Of a DNA stretch of 64,000 bases, positions 37,524 through 46,720 are shown in pieces. The notes below the pieces were generated by a model. It did not search any database and was not told where the DNA came from. It was given only the letters and a program-made list of their open reading frames with translations. Numbering within the stretch: position 1 is the stretch's first letter; the number at the start of each line of letters is the position of its first letter. The position numbers were made by a program, and so were the translations under genes. The DNA is from Pleionea sp. CnH1-48 (GTDB lineage Bacteria; Pseudomonadota; Gammaproteobacteria; Enterobacterales; Kangiellaceae): NCBI RefSeq assembly GCF_024124665.1, contig NZ_JAMXSB010000002.1, forward strand, positions 124,001 to 188,000, read 5' to 3'.

Positions 37524-38500
37524 TAAGCACCTCCATCGAATTGAATTTTGAGTTCACGGTAGCGTTCAATAGGCAAGTCAGAACGCCAATAGCCACGCCA
37601 GGAAATATCGACATACCCGTTATCAGGAAACACTTCGAGCGTATCAATACTTACCGATACCGATTCTTTGCACCACCGACTGGCTTCATCTTTACCATGT
37701 CCACAATAGGTATAATAATGAACACGTGGTGCCGCCTCAGGCATTTGAAAGCGATAGGTGGTTAAATAGGTTTTAGCATCAACTTCTCGTTCTCGAGTCA
37801 ATAGCACTTTGTCTGATTGAGTCAGTTTGTTGCGAATGCTGCGTACGATATGACGAGAAGTATTGCCCTGAAAATGTGCATTGGATGTGGTTAAACGCAC
37901 TTCCGTAGCGATCATTGACTCACTGGGTTTGCGTGGACTTTTAAAACGCGGAAACCAGTTAATGGTATCCGGATTGGTGTCGCCTAAAATCCGTCGCAAC
38001 CACAGCTGATTTTTTGCGTGAACTTCGTACTCATAACTGGATGTTGAGACACTAGATAGTCCGCCTAAAGACACATTTCTAAAACGTTTTACAATAATAT
38101 CAGCGCTGCGTTTTACAATCGCCAGATCATGCTCCACATAAACAGGATCTTTTAGACCATCGCTGTCACTGTTAACATCATCAGCAAAATTTATCGTTGC
38201 GCTATTTCCATGAGCCTGCAACCTTGGCGCATTGGTTAGGTCACGAATCGCGTCTAATTGGTCATTATCGTCGGTCCAGATTTCACTGGCCGAAGGTAAT
38301 TGATATCGTCCTTTTATGACAACGGTATAAAAAGGTTCCAGATCCGTTCCCAAATGACTGTTATGAGTGTAAGTGATGCGTTCAACATTTTCGTAACCCG
38401 TTTCGTCAGTCAAAGTATCCCCTACTTCGTTTTCAAAAGAAAACTGAGCAGGGAAAAACAATGCTTCAGAATGTTCGGGTAACTCAAATGTTTGTTTCAT
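37523..38500 (-). CDS. DUF2169-like protein beside the spike tip
   Basis: 325 aa. The C-terminal block SVSIDTLEVFPDNGYVDISW followed by RGYWRSDLPIERYRELKI matches the end of DUF2169 proteins (L.LDT....P....v.L.WRG...), and the WFPRFKSPRKPSES segment may correspond to their PR-containing middle. The N-terminal part (ALFFPAQFSFENEVGD) is not obviously DUF2169. In T6SS clusters DUF2169 and DUF4150 genes are adjacent and act in loading the tip; here the next gene is DUF4150, which supports the call. Assignment is moderate. Confidence 0.58.
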   Translation of the reverse strand: MKQTFELPEHSEALFFPAQFSFENEVGDTLTDETGYENVERITYTHNSHLGTDLEPFYTVVIKGRYQLPSASEIWTDDNDQLDAIRDLTNAPRLQAHGNSATINFADDVNSDSDGLKDPVYVEHDLAIVKRSADIIVKRFRNVSLGGLSSVSTSSYEYEVHAKNQLWLRRILGDTNPDTINWFPRFKSPRKPSESMIATEVRLTTSNAHFQGNTSRHIVRSIRNKLTQSDKVLLTREREVDAKTYLTTYRFQMPEAAPRVHYYTYCGHGKDEASRWCKESVSVSIDTLEVFPDNGYVDISWRGYWRSDLPIERYRELKIQFDGGA

Positions 38501-38536
38501 CGCCTTACCTCTTAATGTCCCTGATGTCTTTCTGCA

Positions 38537-39046
38537 TCAGGGATTCATGTGGATCGGATTACCTTTTAAGGTTAATTGATCCGTCGCTTCAACCGTCACT
38601 TCTTTACCTTTTAAGGTCATGGTTTTGTCTGTTGAGACTTCAATACCGTCTTTATTCATAACAATGGTGTTTTCATTTTTATCAATAATGGTGATGTTCT
38701 CTTCACCTTCTGTGTCGTCAAATACCATCGTATGACCGGAGATGGTTTTGAGTGTTCTTTTTTCCATGGTTTCTTCGGGTGGCTTGTTGGTGCCGTTCCA
38801 TAAAAAACCAATAATGTAAGGTCGGCTCATGTTGCCACTTTCAAATACCACGAGCGCTTCGTCATCGATTTCTGGTTGAAAAAACATACCAGCAGTAGAA
38901 GAAGCCATTGGTGTCGCTATGCGGGCCCAGTTACTGGTTGGTTCGCCATCCAGCAAGGTGTACTTCACTTTAATACGCCCCAACTTTTCTGGGTCTTCCA
39001 GATCTTTCACCAGACCAATAGTGACCCCTTCTAACTGCCGACTCAC
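38537..39046 (-). CDS. gpV/gp5-like OB-fold spike protein (Afp8 C-terminal part)
   Basis: 169 aa phage base V type protein. LEGVTIGLVKDLEDPEKLGR then IKVKYTLLDGEPTSNWARIA is the OB-fold signature of VgrG/gp5. The later DEALVVFESGNMSRPYIIGF completes it. The C-terminus (DKNENTIVMNKDGIEVSTDK, TMTLKGKEVTVEAT) is the start of the triple-stranded beta-helix spike. It overlaps the gpD-like gene by 4 nt (ATGA), so the two together make up what is one VgrG-like Afp8 protein in Afp. Confidence 0.93.
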   Translation of the reverse strand: MSRQLEGVTIGLVKDLEDPEKLGRIKVKYTLLDGEPTSNWARIATPMASSTAGMFFQPEIDDEALVVFESGNMSRPYIIGFLWNGTNKPPEETMEKRTLKTISGHTMVFDDTEGEENITIIDKNENTIVMNKDGIEVSTDKTMTLKGKEVTVEATDQLTLKGNPIHMNP

Positions 39047-40209
39047 GGTACGACCCCTTTTAGTTCACAGGCAAACTTCACCGTATAGCCACCATTACCC
39101 ATAGAGTGAGTAGACTGCTTAACCAAATACTCACCATCAAATCTCGGACCCATTCCAACAAGCTTTAATGTAGCTCCTGCACGAATTCTAGGATCACCAA
39201 TGCAGGTGCCAGTTCCTGTAACCATGTCGCGCGCCAGATTGGTTAAAATGTCTCTTGCTCTTTGATTCGCCTCATCTTCACTTTCGAAAATTTCATTAAC
39301 CACGGTTTCTAAGGTTTCACCGACAGCATTACCGATTTGGTCCCGTAGCTGGCTATCAGGTAGCTGAGGATCAATGTCATCCAGTGTGGCTTCGCCAGTG
39401 ATTTGTCGAGACTCGCCGCTTTCGACAGGATTCCAACCTTTTACTACGACTTTTGATACCAGGTTTTTAATTTTTATTTGTGGCGAAAAGTCAATCAATG
39501 ACTGCCCCCACTTAAGCTCAATGACTTCGCTGGTTTCTGCCCTAGGACCAAAGAAAAGTTTTTCTTGTTGGGTGTCTGGGTCAACCAATAATCGAATTTC
39601 ATAATCGACCCGCTTCGCTAGCCGCCAAAGAAAAATAATCGGGTATTCATCGGCCATAATTAAATATTCCAGCGGCGCTTCATTCGCCTGATTGGGCGTT
39701 TCACTTTGAACATTCAATTCATCACGAGCGATGGTCGAAAAAATTTCGCTGGGTGTTTTGGGTTCTTCAAAAGCAATAGACTTTTTTTCTTTCTGAAACT
39801 TCACTAACTCTGAGATAGCACGATAACGAACGGTAGGAGTGCCACTGGATGGAAAAGACGGTGCCACTGAAACCACTCTGCCCGTCATCATAGTCGAAGG
39901 TTCTACGGACTCTCCGTAATATCCCATCTTGAGCGATAATAAAGTGCCAGGATCAAAGTTAGGTACGGGTTCGCCGTTTACCTGCCGCAACTGGCCACCC
40001 TCATCAAAAGGCGAACTGTACTTTACTTGTTGAGTAGCCGCGTCCCAATCGTTAAGTACAAACTCAAAGGTATCGAACCCCGTTACCGCTTCGGTATAAG
40101 TCACTTCCTGAACATCGCGTAAGGTCGTATTGCTCACCGCACTCCCTTCGAGATTGATCTCGAACATAGGAGCAAAGTGATAACGCTGTTCATAAATCGG
40201 AGTGCTCAT
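39043..40209 (-). CDS. gpD-like hub protein (Afp8 N-terminal part)
   Basis: 388 aa phage late-control D family. VTYTEAVTGFDTFEFVLNDW is the first barrel, then RAISELVKFQKEKKSIAFEE with TPSEIFSTIARDELN, and the second barrel LKWGQSLIDFSPQIKIKNLV with VKGWNP. RIRAGATLKLVGMGPRFDGE closes the fold. It forms the hub ring above the spike and joins the tube. It is coupled to the gpV-like gene downstream and lies 4 nt after the LysM adaptor gene. Confidence 0.92.
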   Translation of the reverse strand: MSTPIYEQRYHFAPMFEINLEGSAVSNTTLRDVQEVTYTEAVTGFDTFEFVLNDWDAATQQVKYSSPFDEGGQLRQVNGEPVPNFDPGTLLSLKMGYYGESVEPSTMMTGRVVSVAPSFPSSGTPTVRYRAISELVKFQKEKKSIAFEEPKTPSEIFSTIARDELNVQSETPNQANEAPLEYLIMADEYPIIFLWRLAKRVDYEIRLLVDPDTQQEKLFFGPRAETSEVIELKWGQSLIDFSPQIKIKNLVSKVVVKGWNPVESGESRQITGEATLDDIDPQLPDSQLRDQIGNAVGETLETVVNEIFESEDEANQRARDILTNLARDMVTGTGTCIGDPRIRAGATLKLVGMGPRFDGEYLVKQSTHSMGNGGYTVKFACELKGVVP

Positions 40210-40213
40210 TCAG

Positions 40214-40957
40214 TTACCTCAACGGCGGCAGTTCTAACTGCAAGCCAGGAGTCAGTTGCCGTACATTGCGAATACCATTGTGTTCGGCAATCGTGCGCCA
40301 GCGAGCGGGATCGCCGTATTTTTCGGCAGCGATGGAAGGCAAGTTATCGCCCTCTCTGACTGTATAAATTCGTGTATGGTCCGGAGAACGAAAATTAATA
40401 GCAGCGACTTGTTCGGCAACGCTGCGATACTCTTTTAATGCCATGGTAATAACGGCACGCACCGGTGTTCCAGTCGAAGTAAATAGCAGAAACTTTCTAT
40501 CAACACTCAACACAACCGCATCAAATACATTGGCTTGCGCGGTGCCATCTTCAGCATTCGGTAAATAACCGATGTTTTTATCACCCCACGAAATGCGTAC
40601 AATCGGCGGTGTGTGCATATCGCCATCAATTTTTACCAGTCCGTATAATGACTTGAACTTATCAACCACCGAAACCGCCGTTGCTCCCATACCACTGGAA
40701 GTCGTGTCAAACAACAACTCGATACCCACAGTCTCTGCATCACCACGCACAAACTGTAAAGGCGCAACGTCCAAACCTGGGATCGCAATATCGGCGTAAT
40801 TTACACGTTTGGTAAACGCGAGTTCTTTGGGATTGTAATCAACAGAAACCGGATCGCCACGCATCGACTTGTCGATATTCAAGCGCTGAAACGTCAGCTT
40901 ATGCGCGTTGCTTTGGTCGTCGGTATTTAGAGGGTTGCCCAGACTCAACGTAACCAC
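40214..40957 (-). CDS. LysM tube adaptor, Afp7-like
   Basis: 247 aa. The N-terminal body (about 20-190) has the CIS tube pattern VDYNPKELAFTKRVNYADIA, then GIELLFDTT. A C-terminal LysM domain (about 195-245) has YTVREGDNLPSIAAEKYGDP and IRNVRQLTPGLQLELPP. T4 gp53-like/Afp7 proteins connect the hub to the tube and baseplate wedges. The gene overlaps the DUF5908-like gene by 13 nt. Confidence 0.93.
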   Translation of the reverse strand: MVTLSLGNPLNTDDQSNAHKLTFQRLNIDKSMRGDPVSVDYNPKELAFTKRVNYADIAIPGLDVAPLQFVRGDAETVGIELLFDTTSSGMGATAVSVVDKFKSLYGLVKIDGDMHTPPIVRISWGDKNIGYLPNAEDGTAQANVFDAVVLSVDRKFLLFTSTGTPVRAVITMALKEYRSVAEQVAAINFRSPDHTRIYTVREGDNLPSIAAEKYGDPARWRTIAEHNGIRNVRQLTPGLQLELPPLR

Positions 40958-41160
40958 TCCTGTCGATCAAATGCCTGTTGTTGAATGGCCTGGTCTTGTT
41001 CGCGCTGCTGTTGCACTTGCAACTTTTGCTCAACACGACGCATGACTTCCATCGTGATTCTTTCTAACTGCGCAGGCGTTAACAGTGCGTCTTCATCAAT
41101 GACAGTGATCTCACTGGTCAGCGTACCCATTTGAATTTTTTGTCCTGACGAGTTAGTCAT
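40945..41160 (-). CDS. DUF5908-like small eCIS protein, Afp6 position
   Basis: 71 aa. A short strand-rich start (QKIQMGTLTSEITVIDEDAL) is followed by one long amphipathic helix rich in Gln/Glu/Arg (PAQLERITMEVMRRVEQKLQ). Length, composition and place between the second tube gene and the LysM adaptor fit the small DUF5908/Afp6 proteins. I make the assignment mainly from position; the role in the particle is not established. Confidence 0.68.
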   Translation of the reverse strand: MTNSSGQKIQMGTLTSEITVIDEDALLTPAQLERITMEVMRRVEQKLQVQQQREQDQAIQQQAFDRQEWLR

Positions 41161-41171
41161 TTAAACCTCTC

Positions 41172-41675
41172 TTAAATCAAACTGGTTAACATTCCAGGGC
41201 TCAGTGTCAACTCAACTTTTTCGTGAGCGATCTCTAGAGACTCAACGGCAATGGCACTGGTCATGGCATTGAACTCAGGTCCGGTCCATTTGACAGGAAT
41301 ACCGTTGAAGAATGTCCATACTTTGATAGGAATACCTAAGTCATTGGCTAACACGATTAAACCGTTACGCGCAGCCCCCTCGCCTTTGATAAAATCTTGA
41401 TGCCACAAATACAAGTCTTCCGACAAACCCACCCCACGTTTTAGTGTGATGTTGCTGTAGCTGGCTCGATCAGCAAATTTATGGACGCGATCATTCACAC
41501 CTCCTTCGAGGTGTTCATAAATTCCAATACTGGCATCAAGTCCAGAAACTTCAGAAAAACCACCGAGAGCTAATCCTGCCAATCCGCTCAACAAAGCAGC
41601 GCCAACCGAATCGCCTTCGATCAAAGCAACACGGAAGTTATAACCCGGTAATGGATCAAGTCGTGGCAAATCCAT
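41172..41675 (-). CDS. Inner tube protein, Afp5-like
   Basis: 167 aa of the T4 gp19-like tube family. YNFRVALIEGDSVGAALLS and FSEVSGLDASIGIYEHLEGG then NDRVHKFADRA, ITLKRGVGLSEDLYLWHQDF and AIAVESLEIAHEKVEL are the family blocks. Compared with the first tube protein it has an extra 15-residue loop (GAALLSGLAGLALGG), typical of Afp5 tube-initiator paralogs at the hub end. Coupled to the second sheath gene with a 1-nt gap. Confidence 0.93.
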   Translation of the reverse strand: MDLPRLDPLPGYNFRVALIEGDSVGAALLSGLAGLALGGFSEVSGLDASIGIYEHLEGGVNDRVHKFADRASYSNITLKRGVGLSEDLYLWHQDFIKGEGAARNGLIVLANDLGIPIKVWTFFNGIPVKWTGPEFNAMTSAIAVESLEIAHEKVELTLSPGMLTSLI

Positions 41676-41676
41676 C

Positions 41677-43812
41677 TTAGCTCACCTCCACGGTTGAACG
41701 ATCAGCATTACGCTGATAAACCAACCAGATAAATTCATTAGGCTCGGTTGGTGCAATGCCTATTTCGGCAATCATTAAACCTTGATCTCGTGTAGCCTCA
41801 GTGTTGTTGGTTTCGTCACACACCACGGAAAAAGCCTGTTGCGGTGTATGACCCGCCAATGCTCCTTTACGCCACAAGTGCTGCATCAAACTGGTTAATT
41901 TGGTTCGCACGGCAATGCGTAATAAATCCGAGTTAGGCTCAAAGGTTACCCACTGCATACGTTGCTCGAGAAAACGAATAATAAACATCAGCAGCCGACT
42001 GCTGGTGATGTAACGCCATTCTCGCTCGAAAGATAATGTACGCGCTCCCATAAGATGAACATGCTCTCCTGGTTTAACCAGAAGTCCATTAATATTTGCT
42101 TCGTTTAAACGCTCGTGATCAATGTCGGTAATGCTATGTTTTAGTTGGCCATGTGTGACCAGCGGCAAATTAGCGCTGGAATAATGCAGCCCTTTATCCA
42201 GATCGGTTTGTGCTAATGCGCCCATCACTAATGCTGATGCGGGCTGCTCGCGGTCATCTTCGGCGTGACCGAATTTAAGCCAGGGGTAAATTAACGAGGC
42301 GTACTTTGACTCTAACTGAAAGCGCCAGTTAAGGACTTCGTCGAGTTTGTTAGCAATGGGCGGCGTATCCAAAAGAATGTAGTGATTGCGCAGCTTTTCG
42401 GCTTGCTCTATCAGTTGCAATTGCAAACGTAAAATATCTTCTTGATCAAAAGCCGGAGGCAAATCAATGGGCGTTAGGCCAAAGACTTCTTCTGTTAATC
42501 GACCAAAAGCTTCAATGGTGACAGAGAACTCTTCTAACTCATAAGCGGAAGACTCGATGCTAACCGTGGCATTACCGTCCGGTAAACCTTCGAGATAGAA
42601 CTGACCAATCGCATCGGTTTTTGCTTCGAACATTAGCAGAGTGCCATCAGGCAGACTCGCCCGCAGAATAACTCTGGCAAAGGCAATGGACGATTGGTTT
42701 GCTTCGTTTAAGACACGCCCCTGCAAACGACCTCTGGCTTTGGGCAATAGGTGCTGACAAATGTTATTGTCAATAAAGCGAGGAATTTCTTCAGCTTGCA
42801 ATGGTTGTTGATACACCAGATCTGGCGTCGCTAATAGAGCAATATTTCGTTCGTGTTCCACTTGAGCGATGCCGCGCTCAAAATCACTGACCAGAAGATC
42901 AGCCATGTTAAGCTGACCGCCTTCCAAAGTGTAGGTGTCGGCTAATGTGGCGAGCCAGTTCCAGTCATCCTCAATCACATCAGGCTCATTCAACGCAATA
43001 AAACGACTGTTCTGATTAATGAGTTCAACGAAATAACGAGAGTGTTGAGAATGCAATGCCAGACGTTCAAAAGATTCTATTTGCTGACGGCGGAAATACA
43101 CGAGCGCTTGCATCTCTACTACAAAAACAGATTCGCCACTGCAATCTTTAGCTTCTAAAGCGGGTGGAAGTTTTTGCAAGGTGACTTGTTGACGAGCCGC
43201 ATCTACCGCTACCACACGAACCCATTGAGGATCCGTATCGCTCATTGCATCATAGAGTTCGCTGATGTTGAGCAGACTCCCAGCTTCTATGCCTGCCACA
43301 CTCGACAGTCGTGCACGCTTGAGTTGGGGTTCCCATTGCTGCACGACTAGTTTAGAAGGATGATTCAGTCGTAACTCGACCGCCAGATCATTGCCCCAAA
43401 CACCAGGGCTTTGCAGACGATAAAAATGACGGGTGCCTGCCAGCTCAACTTCATCATACTTTCGCTGTGCATTTTTTTGCGCTTCTACACCTGGTCCTAC
43501 AAAATAGGGAGCAGCAGCAAAGCAACGAAAATGGTGCCAGTCGACCTTAGCTGTTTGTGCGCTCCCCGCCACCACTCGAATGACATAAAGTACTTGCCCG
43601 CCATTATCAAAATAACTTTTGGCACTGGCCGTCAAGTAAGCCACTTTGTATTCGCCAAACACTTCGACAAACTCGGCATAGGAGTTCACTCGAGTCGCGA
43701 CAAAAGCCGGACCTCTTTCGGCATAGCCAACCAGAGCGGCCTGATCGGTTCGAATATCAAACGACTCCGCCGCTGTGGTGGTGGCTTGTAGATAGACACC
43801 GGGAGCAGGCAT
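41677..43812 (-). CDS. Second contractile sheath protein, Afp4-like, with inserted regulatory-like domain
   Basis: 711 aa. The N-terminus (MPAPGVYLQATTTAAESFDI) and C-terminus (RYITSSRLLMFIIRFLEQRM, VTFEPNSDLLRIAV, SLMQHLWRKGALAG, LMIAEIGIAPTEPNEFIWLV) are tail sheath. Residues about 360-434 are a carboxypeptidase-regulatory-like beta sandwich: GRLQGRVLNEANQSSIAFAR then ILRASLPDGTLLMF and TDAIGQFYLEGLPDGNATVS. Helical linkers follow before the sheath core resumes. This places an extra Ig-like domain on the sheath surface or at the baseplate collar. Longer than the roughly 420-480 aa of Afp4, through this insertion and an N-terminal expansion. Confidence 0.92.
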   Translation of the reverse strand: MPAPGVYLQATTTAAESFDIRTDQAALVGYAERGPAFVATRVNSYAEFVEVFGEYKVAYLTASAKSYFDNGGQVLYVIRVVAGSAQTAKVDWHHFRCFAAAPYFVGPGVEAQKNAQRKYDEVELAGTRHFYRLQSPGVWGNDLAVELRLNHPSKLVVQQWEPQLKRARLSSVAGIEAGSLLNISELYDAMSDTDPQWVRVVAVDAARQQVTLQKLPPALEAKDCSGESVFVVEMQALVYFRRQQIESFERLALHSQHSRYFVELINQNSRFIALNEPDVIEDDWNWLATLADTYTLEGGQLNMADLLVSDFERGIAQVEHERNIALLATPDLVYQQPLQAEEIPRFIDNNICQHLLPKARGRLQGRVLNEANQSSIAFARVILRASLPDGTLLMFEAKTDAIGQFYLEGLPDGNATVSIESSAYELEEFSVTIEAFGRLTEEVFGLTPIDLPPAFDQEDILRLQLQLIEQAEKLRNHYILLDTPPIANKLDEVLNWRFQLESKYASLIYPWLKFGHAEDDREQPASALVMGALAQTDLDKGLHYSSANLPLVTHGQLKHSITDIDHERLNEANINGLLVKPGEHVHLMGARTLSFEREWRYITSSRLLMFIIRFLEQRMQWVTFEPNSDLLRIAVRTKLTSLMQHLWRKGALAGHTPQQAFSVVCDETNNTEATRDQGLMIAEIGIAPTEPNEFIWLVYQRNADRSTVEVS

Positions 43813-43818
43813 CAGTGA

Positions 43819-44250
43819 TTATCCTCCCAGTTCCAGACCTTCGTGAATAATCTCGATAGACTCTATCGCTGCCTCGTTGGTCGTGGCGTTTAATGATGGA
43901 CCTTCCCATTTGGCTAGCCAGCCTTCTTTGAAGTTCCAGCGCATGACTTCTTTGCGTTGCTCATTCAACAAAACAATGGCTCCAGACTTGCGCAACGTAT
44001 TGCCATCAATCGTTGTTTTACGCCACTGCCACAGCTCATCATTTTTGGTATAGCCGCGCTTCAATGTGATGTTCGTGTACTTTCTTAAACCCGGAAGTTT
44101 ACGAATCGTATTGTCATCACTGCCCTCGCGATAATCGACGGCGTCGCTTTCGGTGGTGAGACCACCCACTTCAGTAAATCCGGCCACTGATAAGTCATCA
44201 ATTTCTATTAGAAAATTATACTGGGCATAGGGATCGTTACGTTCTGCCAT
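43819..44250 (-). CDS. Inner tube protein, Afp1-like
   Basis: 143 aa, usual length for the T4 gp19-like tube family. FLIEIDDLSVAGFTEVGGL, VDYREGSDDNTIRKLPGLRK, ITLKRGYTKNDELWQWRKTT and AAIESIEIIHEGLEL are canonical. It should polymerise into the hexameric tube inside the sheath. The gene lies 11 nt after the main sheath gene and 6 nt before the second sheath gene. Confidence 0.96.
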   Translation of the reverse strand: MAERNDPYAQYNFLIEIDDLSVAGFTEVGGLTTESDAVDYREGSDDNTIRKLPGLRKYTNITLKRGYTKNDELWQWRKTTIDGNTLRKSGAIVLLNEQRKEVMRWNFKEGWLAKWEGPSLNATTNEAAIESIEIIHEGLELGG

Positions 44251-44261
44251 TTTCTATCTCC

Positions 44262-46703
44262 TTATCCTTGTGCGCTACGGGTTTTCTGGCTGATGCGGAA
44301 GATGACAAACTCTGCGGGTTTCACAGGTGCCACACCAATTTCGACGATCAGTCGTCCGTTATCGATATCGGCTTGACTCATGGTATCGAGACCCACGTTA
44401 ACAAAGAAGGCTTCGTCCTGGGTGACACCTTCAAGCGCCCCACTTCGCCAAACCGTTAATAAAAAGTTGGTCAGACTGCGTTTTACCGTCGCCCACAGTG
44501 GCTCGGCATTGGGTTCGAACACGGCCCATTGCATACCATTGTCGATGGATTTTTCGATAAACAAGAACAGGCGGCGCACGTTGATGTATTTCCACTCGGG
44601 ATCAGAACTCAATGTGCGCGCACCGTATAAACGCAAGCCTCGATTCGCATCGCGAAAATCGCGGAAGCAATTAATATGACCAGGGTTAAGAATGTCTTGC
44701 TCGCCTTTGGTTAAGCGCGTCTCAAAACTGCGAATGGCTTTGACCACTTCATTCGCTGGCGCTTTATGAACACCACGCTGCACATCGGTACGAGCATAGA
44801 TACCTAACACATGTCCCGAAGGTGCAATGTTAAGTTCATCGCCTTTTTCGCCAAAGGGATCAGCAATGGTTAACCAGGGATAGTAGTAAGCGGCGTGAGT
44901 GGTATCGTAATTTTTTCGATGGGTTTGCACACCCGCCAGTTTCGCGCTTTTTTCTGAATCTAAAACTGCAAAGCGATAGCGCATGCGCTCACAATGAACA
45001 ATCAATTCTTTTTGCACATCCACCGATGTTTGGCCGGGAACCGCAACAATGCTGATGTCGTTTTCGTTGATCATCGCCTGAATACCCGTGCGCTGATCGG
45101 GATCGTCTGACGCGTTACCGATAAAGCTTTGATCATCAATGCTGGCGATATCGTCATCGCCCGATGCCAAATCAAAGTAAACACCGGTTAAAGGCGCATT
45201 ACCGTCATTAAAGCTTCCTAGACGCACCAGCTCGGATGCGCCGGATGTAGAAATAGTTTGAGTACCATTGTCGTAGCTACCCACAATGCGTGGCGCATAA
45301 CGTGGATGGTCAGCATCAATGGCCAAATCATCAATACGTTCGCTCTCGACAATTTTGTCGCCCTCAAGTCGCTCGACGACTAAATCAAACTCAATGGATT
45401 CCACCGCTTGATCGGCGGCAATCACAACACCGAGTGACGACTCAATAGTGACCTTAAGCCCGGCGCGATCGACCGCTGTGACTTTGCGAACAATGATATT
45501 ATCGGGTGCCACTGTAAAACGCAGATAAGTGCCCTTTTGAATCGCAAACACCGACTTTAATAGAATTTCGGTATCCGTATCAGCAGCACCGGTTGACGTT
45601 TCTGTTTGCAGCAAACTTTTGGGTAACGCCAAGGCGCGTAAGTCATTGCCCCAGGCACCGGGATAAATACCGTGAACATTGCAGAATACATCATCAAGAA
45701 AACGCGCATTCGCCCCGGCAAGATAACCATTAGTAATTCCGGCTTTCAGCGTTAATACCACTTCTCCGCCATTAATTAAGTAATATTCTCCACCAGCTCG
45801 AATAAAGGCTTCTTGCCCTGTCATGGATTCGTTAATTGCGATGTCTGTGGCCGCCACAGCTGCAACACCACTTGCGGTGAAGGATTTATCAACACTAATA
45901 GTAACTTTGTACAAGCGTGTGCGAGAAACAGGATGATCAAAGAGCAAGACACCGCCGTTTTCTGAGAAAGTGGCGGTAGCATCGGCATTAATCGTAATGT
46001 ACTCACTTTTATCAGGATCAATGGTGTCTTCGAGAAACAGAGTATCCAGATTCGATAGTGTTGCTGTTAAGGTGGCGTCGATTTCTAATCCACCTGCCGC
46101 AGACATATCTTGAGTGATGTTAACCGAGACATCTTCGTCTAATGTGGCAGAACACACATCAAAAGCCGCCGCATCAGCAATCTCTGCTGCCAATCCGCGA
46201 TTAATCGAAATGGTGCGACTATCGACACTTTGGATCTCAACGACATCTGACTTGCCGGGCTCAGAAAACAGTAACTTAACGTCAGCGGCCAACTGATCGA
46301 ATGGCCCTGAACCTAAGCGCAACGTTGTGCCATTGAGTGCGATGCCAGCGCTTAATTCAAAAGCGGCCGAACCTGCCAGGCTTTCTGAATACAACGCTGC
46401 TTCGGAGCGAGTTGCGGCATCACCCACAATGCGCGTGACATAAACCCGAGAACCGCCGTTCTTAAAAAAGCCCTCGGCAGCATAAGGGAGCGCATCAAGA
46501 TTATTGGTATAAACGTTATAATCCAACTTTCCGCCAAATACGCGATTAAATCCCCCCAGGCTGGTCACCAATGTGGGAACATTCACAGGCCCTCTGGCGG
46601 TTACCCCTACCATTCCCGCAGTACTGGTACTCACGCCTTCAATGGGCTTGTTTCCTGACGATACCTCTTCAACATAAACTCCAGGTGCTAGATACTCTGG
46701 CAT
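44262..46703 (-). CDS. Main contractile sheath protein, Afp2/3-like, expanded
   Basis: 813 aa from the ATG at 46703, chosen because GGAG stands about 8 nt before it and MPEYLAPGVYVEEVSSG is the standard sheath N-terminus; an ATG at 46724 in the preceding stop would add 7 residues. The C-terminal core has LNIAPSGHVLGIYARTDVQR, EWKYINVRRLFLFIEKSI, WAVFEPNAEPLW, LLTVWRSGALEG and VEIGVAPVKPAEFVIFRI. Between about 130 and 400 lies a large beta-rich, Asp/Thr/Ala-rich expansion with repeated GTTLRLGSGPF and TLTATLSNLDTLFLEDT units, absent from short sheaths; it probably sits on the outer surface. Powers tube ejection by contraction. Confidence 0.94.
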   Translation of the reverse strand: MPEYLAPGVYVEEVSSGNKPIEGVSTSTAGMVGVTARGPVNVPTLVTSLGGFNRVFGGKLDYNVYTNNLDALPYAAEGFFKNGGSRVYVTRIVGDAATRSEAALYSESLAGSAAFELSAGIALNGTTLRLGSGPFDQLAADVKLLFSEPGKSDVVEIQSVDSRTISINRGLAAEIADAAAFDVCSATLDEDVSVNITQDMSAAGGLEIDATLTATLSNLDTLFLEDTIDPDKSEYITINADATATFSENGGVLLFDHPVSRTRLYKVTISVDKSFTASGVAAVAATDIAINESMTGQEAFIRAGGEYYLINGGEVVLTLKAGITNGYLAGANARFLDDVFCNVHGIYPGAWGNDLRALALPKSLLQTETSTGAADTDTEILLKSVFAIQKGTYLRFTVAPDNIIVRKVTAVDRAGLKVTIESSLGVVIAADQAVESIEFDLVVERLEGDKIVESERIDDLAIDADHPRYAPRIVGSYDNGTQTISTSGASELVRLGSFNDGNAPLTGVYFDLASGDDDIASIDDQSFIGNASDDPDQRTGIQAMINENDISIVAVPGQTSVDVQKELIVHCERMRYRFAVLDSEKSAKLAGVQTHRKNYDTTHAAYYYPWLTIADPFGEKGDELNIAPSGHVLGIYARTDVQRGVHKAPANEVVKAIRSFETRLTKGEQDILNPGHINCFRDFRDANRGLRLYGARTLSSDPEWKYINVRRLFLFIEKSIDNGMQWAVFEPNAEPLWATVKRSLTNFLLTVWRSGALEGVTQDEAFFVNVGLDTMSQADIDNGRLIVEIGVAPVKPAEFVIFRISQKTRSAQG

Positions 46704-46720
46704 AGCATACTCTCCATAGC

